The notes beneath the pieces are model-generated. The model was given only the letters and a program-made list of their open reading frames with translations, made no database searches and was not told the DNA's origin. From CAVALG01 sp963656085 (GTDB lineage Bacteria > Bacillota > Clostridia > Oscillospirales > Acutalibacteraceae), in NCBI GenBank assembly GCA_963656085.1, contig CAVKHV010000072.1, forward strand, positions 1 through 7,188: a stretch of DNA of 7,188 bases, read 5' to 3'. Shown piece by piece: positions 6,600 to 7,188 of this stretch. The translations under genes and the position numbers were made by a program. How positions within the stretch are numbered: position 1 is the stretch's first letter; each line of letters starts with the position of its first letter.

Positions 6600-6640
6600 T
6601 CTCCCCCTCCGTCAAAACTCCGTTTTGACGGAGGGGGAGA
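6600..6640. repeat. 41-nt perfect palindrome
   Basis: Two 19-base arms (6600-6618 and 6622-6640) are exact reverse complements around the three-base loop TCC. The arms combine a C/T-rich block (CTCCCCCTCC) with GTCAAAAC. The result would be a very stable hairpin in either transcript. It lacks a following T-run in either direction, so it is not a classical terminator; it resembles MITE- or REP-type palindromes. Confidence 0.85.
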
Positions 6641-6741
6641 TAACTAAGACTAACGGTAACCTTATTTCTTTAGACATTTTAGTTTTCAGGTTATTAAGGC
6701 AGATTAATAACAGACGGTTAATTGATATTTCAGATAGTTTT
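6641..6741. other. A/T-rich core between palindromes
   Basis: About 100 bp of lower GC separate the 41-nt palindrome from the next hairpins. The only internal structure I see is a GTTATTA/TAATAAC inverted repeat (6690-6696 and 6705-6711). Its edges (AGATAACTA after the left palindrome, and the complement of TAGTTTTTTCTCT on the right) look like inverted versions of each other. No credible ORF or RNA gene is seen. Confidence 0.4.
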
Positions 6742-6753
6742 TTCTCTCCCTCC

Positions 6754-6804
6754 GGGTTTTGACCTACGGTCAAAACCCACCTCCCTCGTCAGAGGGAGGT
6801 GGGT
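6754..6804. repeat. Two overlapping perfect hairpins
   Basis: Hairpin one has 11-base arms GGGTTTTGACC (6754-6764) and its exact complement (6768-6778) around TAC. Hairpin two has 12-base arms CCCACCTCCCTC (6776-6787) and its complement (6792-6803) around GTCA, extended by one A-T pair. They share CCC (6776-6778), so the two stems are almost abutting and compete for three bases. They carry the same GTCAAAAC and GAGGGAG words as the palindrome at 6600-6640. Confidence 0.85.
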
Positions 6805-6881
6805 GGCGGGTACGTACCGTCAGCGCTCAAACTGCCATTCACCACATCTAACGTCTAAAGTCTAACATCTAACATCTAGAA
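6805..6881 (+). repeat. Heptamer-bearing repeat unit, copy 2
   Basis: The first bases (GGCGGGTAC) differ from the other copies. From GTACCGTCAGCGCTCAAAC onward it matches them, running through ACCACA into five heptamers: TCTAACG (6847-6853), TCTAAAG, TCTAACA, TCTAACA and TCTAGAA (6875-6881). The 5' part seems to have been replaced at the junction with the adjacent hairpin. Confidence 0.8.
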
Positions 6882-6886
6882 TGGGC

Positions 6887-6962
6887 GGCAAGGGTTTAAG
6901 CATACCGTCAGCGCTCAAACTACCGTCCACCGCGTCTAACGTCTACAGTCTAGCGTCTAGTA
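6887..6962 (+). repeat. Heptamer-bearing repeat unit, copy 3
   Basis: The unit starts GGCAAGGGTTTAAGCATACC, matching copy 1, and continues through CAGCGCTCAAAC. It ends with four heptamers: TCTAACG (6935-6941), TCTACAG, TCTAGCG and TCTAGTA (6956-6962). The last three overlap the 3' end of the minus-strand gene at 6943-7083. Confidence 0.8.
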
Positions 6963-7083
6963 TCGCCCATATAATAACGGCAAACAGAATTATACAGCCG
7001 ACCGCCGTTAATATATTTGCGGTGCGAAGCGACATATTGACATTTTTATACAGTCCGCCGCTTTTTACTTTTTTATCTTCCAC
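6943..7083 (-). CDS. Small hypothetical membrane protein
   Basis: A 46-residue protein beginning with GTG: a charged head (VEDKKVKSGG), the segment LYKNVNMSLRTANI, then one hydrophobic helix (about 24-42) and a short end, LDARL. The GGLYKNVxMSxxTA motif before a helix matches small Clostridia proteins that I remember as uncharacterised, so I take it as real, but I know no function. GTG 7083 is favoured because GAAAGG lies about ten bases upstream; GTG 7092, three codons earlier, is possible. It starts 19 bp after the sugar permease stop, so it is probably co-transcribed with it. Its last five codons and TAG stop fall inside the third heptamer array, so the original C-terminus may have been replaced by the repeat. 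Confidence 0.65.
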   Translation of the reverse strand: MEDKKVKSGGLYKNVNMSLRTANILTAVGCIILFAVIIWAILDARL

Positions 7084-7102
7084 GCTGCTCACGCCTTTCG
7101 AA

Positions 7103-7188
7103 TTATTTACGCGCCAGATATTTACGCATATCAATAGCGCAGGCGACAAGTATAATAAGGCCTTTAATTACATAGAGCATATTGGCGT
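7103..7188 (-). CDS. Sugar ABC transporter permease, C-terminal end (partial)
   Basis: The reading frame enters from the right edge of the window and ends at TAA 7103-7105. The 27 complete residues visible include VIKGLIILVACAIDMRK, the last membrane helix and basic tail typical of ribose/galactose/xylose-type ABC permeases (BPD_transp_2 family, as in MglC, RbsC and XylH). The rest of the protein lies outside the window, so specificity cannot be judged. A small membrane-protein gene follows after about 19 bp on the same strand. Confidence 0.75.
   Translation of the reverse strand, partial: ANMLYVIKGLIILVACAIDMRKYLARK

Larger units (their letters stand above)
6441..6962. repeat. Mosaic of intergenic repeats
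   Basis: About 520 bp contain no credible gene and are built from repeated modules. Three copies of a unit of about 76 bp (6489-6564, 6805-6881 and 6887-6962) each end in tandem heptamers; copies two and three are adjacent, while copy one is separated by about 240 bp containing perfect palindromes and an A/T-rich core. The 12-mer CCTCTGACGAGG at 6467-6478 recurs inverted at 6784-6795, bounding a segment of about 330 bp like terminal inverted repeats. The modules resemble GAGGGAG/TGACGAGG palindromic repeats that I recall from Faecalibacterium- and Ruminococcus-type genomes. No transposase is present, so any mobility would need to be supplied in trans. Confidence 0.7.

Noticed and set aside
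6600..6640. Intrinsic terminator
   Set aside because: The hairpin is very stable, but neither side is followed by a T-run, and related words recur in the neighbouring palindromes, pointing to a repeat element.
6577..6762. 61-codon plus-strand ORF
   Set aside because: It is composed of the palindrome, the A/T core and the start of the next hairpin; the product has no coherent composition and no start signals.
6489..6962. CRISPR array
   Set aside because: The repeats are heptamers and units of about 76 bp without regular unique spacers, and no cas genes are visible.

Overview
The window looks like a chromosomal segment from an anaerobic gut-type Clostridia, probably Oscillospiraceae/Ruminococcaceae. 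The reasons are a dockerin module on a BspA-like leucine-rich-repeat protein, an oxygen/NO-reducing flavodiiron protein, Gram-positive Shine-Dalgarno sequences, a Bacillus-type LexA box, and palindromic intergenic repeats resembling those I remember from this group. The genus is inference; no rRNA or marker gene is present.

Positions 1-4890 hold five minus-strand genes with gaps of only 9-23 bp, so they are probably one operon. In transcription order they are a histidine phosphatase, an AEC-family membrane transporter, a secreted LRR protein with a C-terminal dockerin, a class I mannose-6-phosphate isomerase, and a flavodiiron protein. A good promoter (TTGCAA-N18-TATAAT) lies ahead of the first gene. 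The functions do not form an obvious pathway.

Positions 4891-5037 are a divergent promoter region. A plus-strand family 2 glycosyltransferase of the rhamnosyltransferase-like type follows (5038-5955). It ends at a strong hairpin that probably terminates both it and the convergent small gene beyond.

Positions 6084-6390 hold the most interesting unit: a 65-residue minus-strand single-span membrane protein behind a near-consensus sigma-A promoter (TTGACA-N17-TATTAT). A LexA/SOS box (CGAACAAATGTTCG) sits at the predicted transcription start. This suggests a DNA-damage-inducible small membrane protein that I do not recognise as a described system.

Positions 6391-6942 carry no credible gene. They begin with an A/T-tract stretch, followed by a mosaic of repeats: three copies of a unit of about 76 bp ending in tandem heptamers (consensus TCTAACG), a 41-nt perfect palindrome, and two further perfect hairpins. 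The third heptamer array extends into the 3' end of a 46-residue minus-strand membrane protein (6943-7083) and supplies its last codons and stop. That gene follows the C-terminal end of a sugar ABC transporter permease (7103-7188), cut by the window edge.
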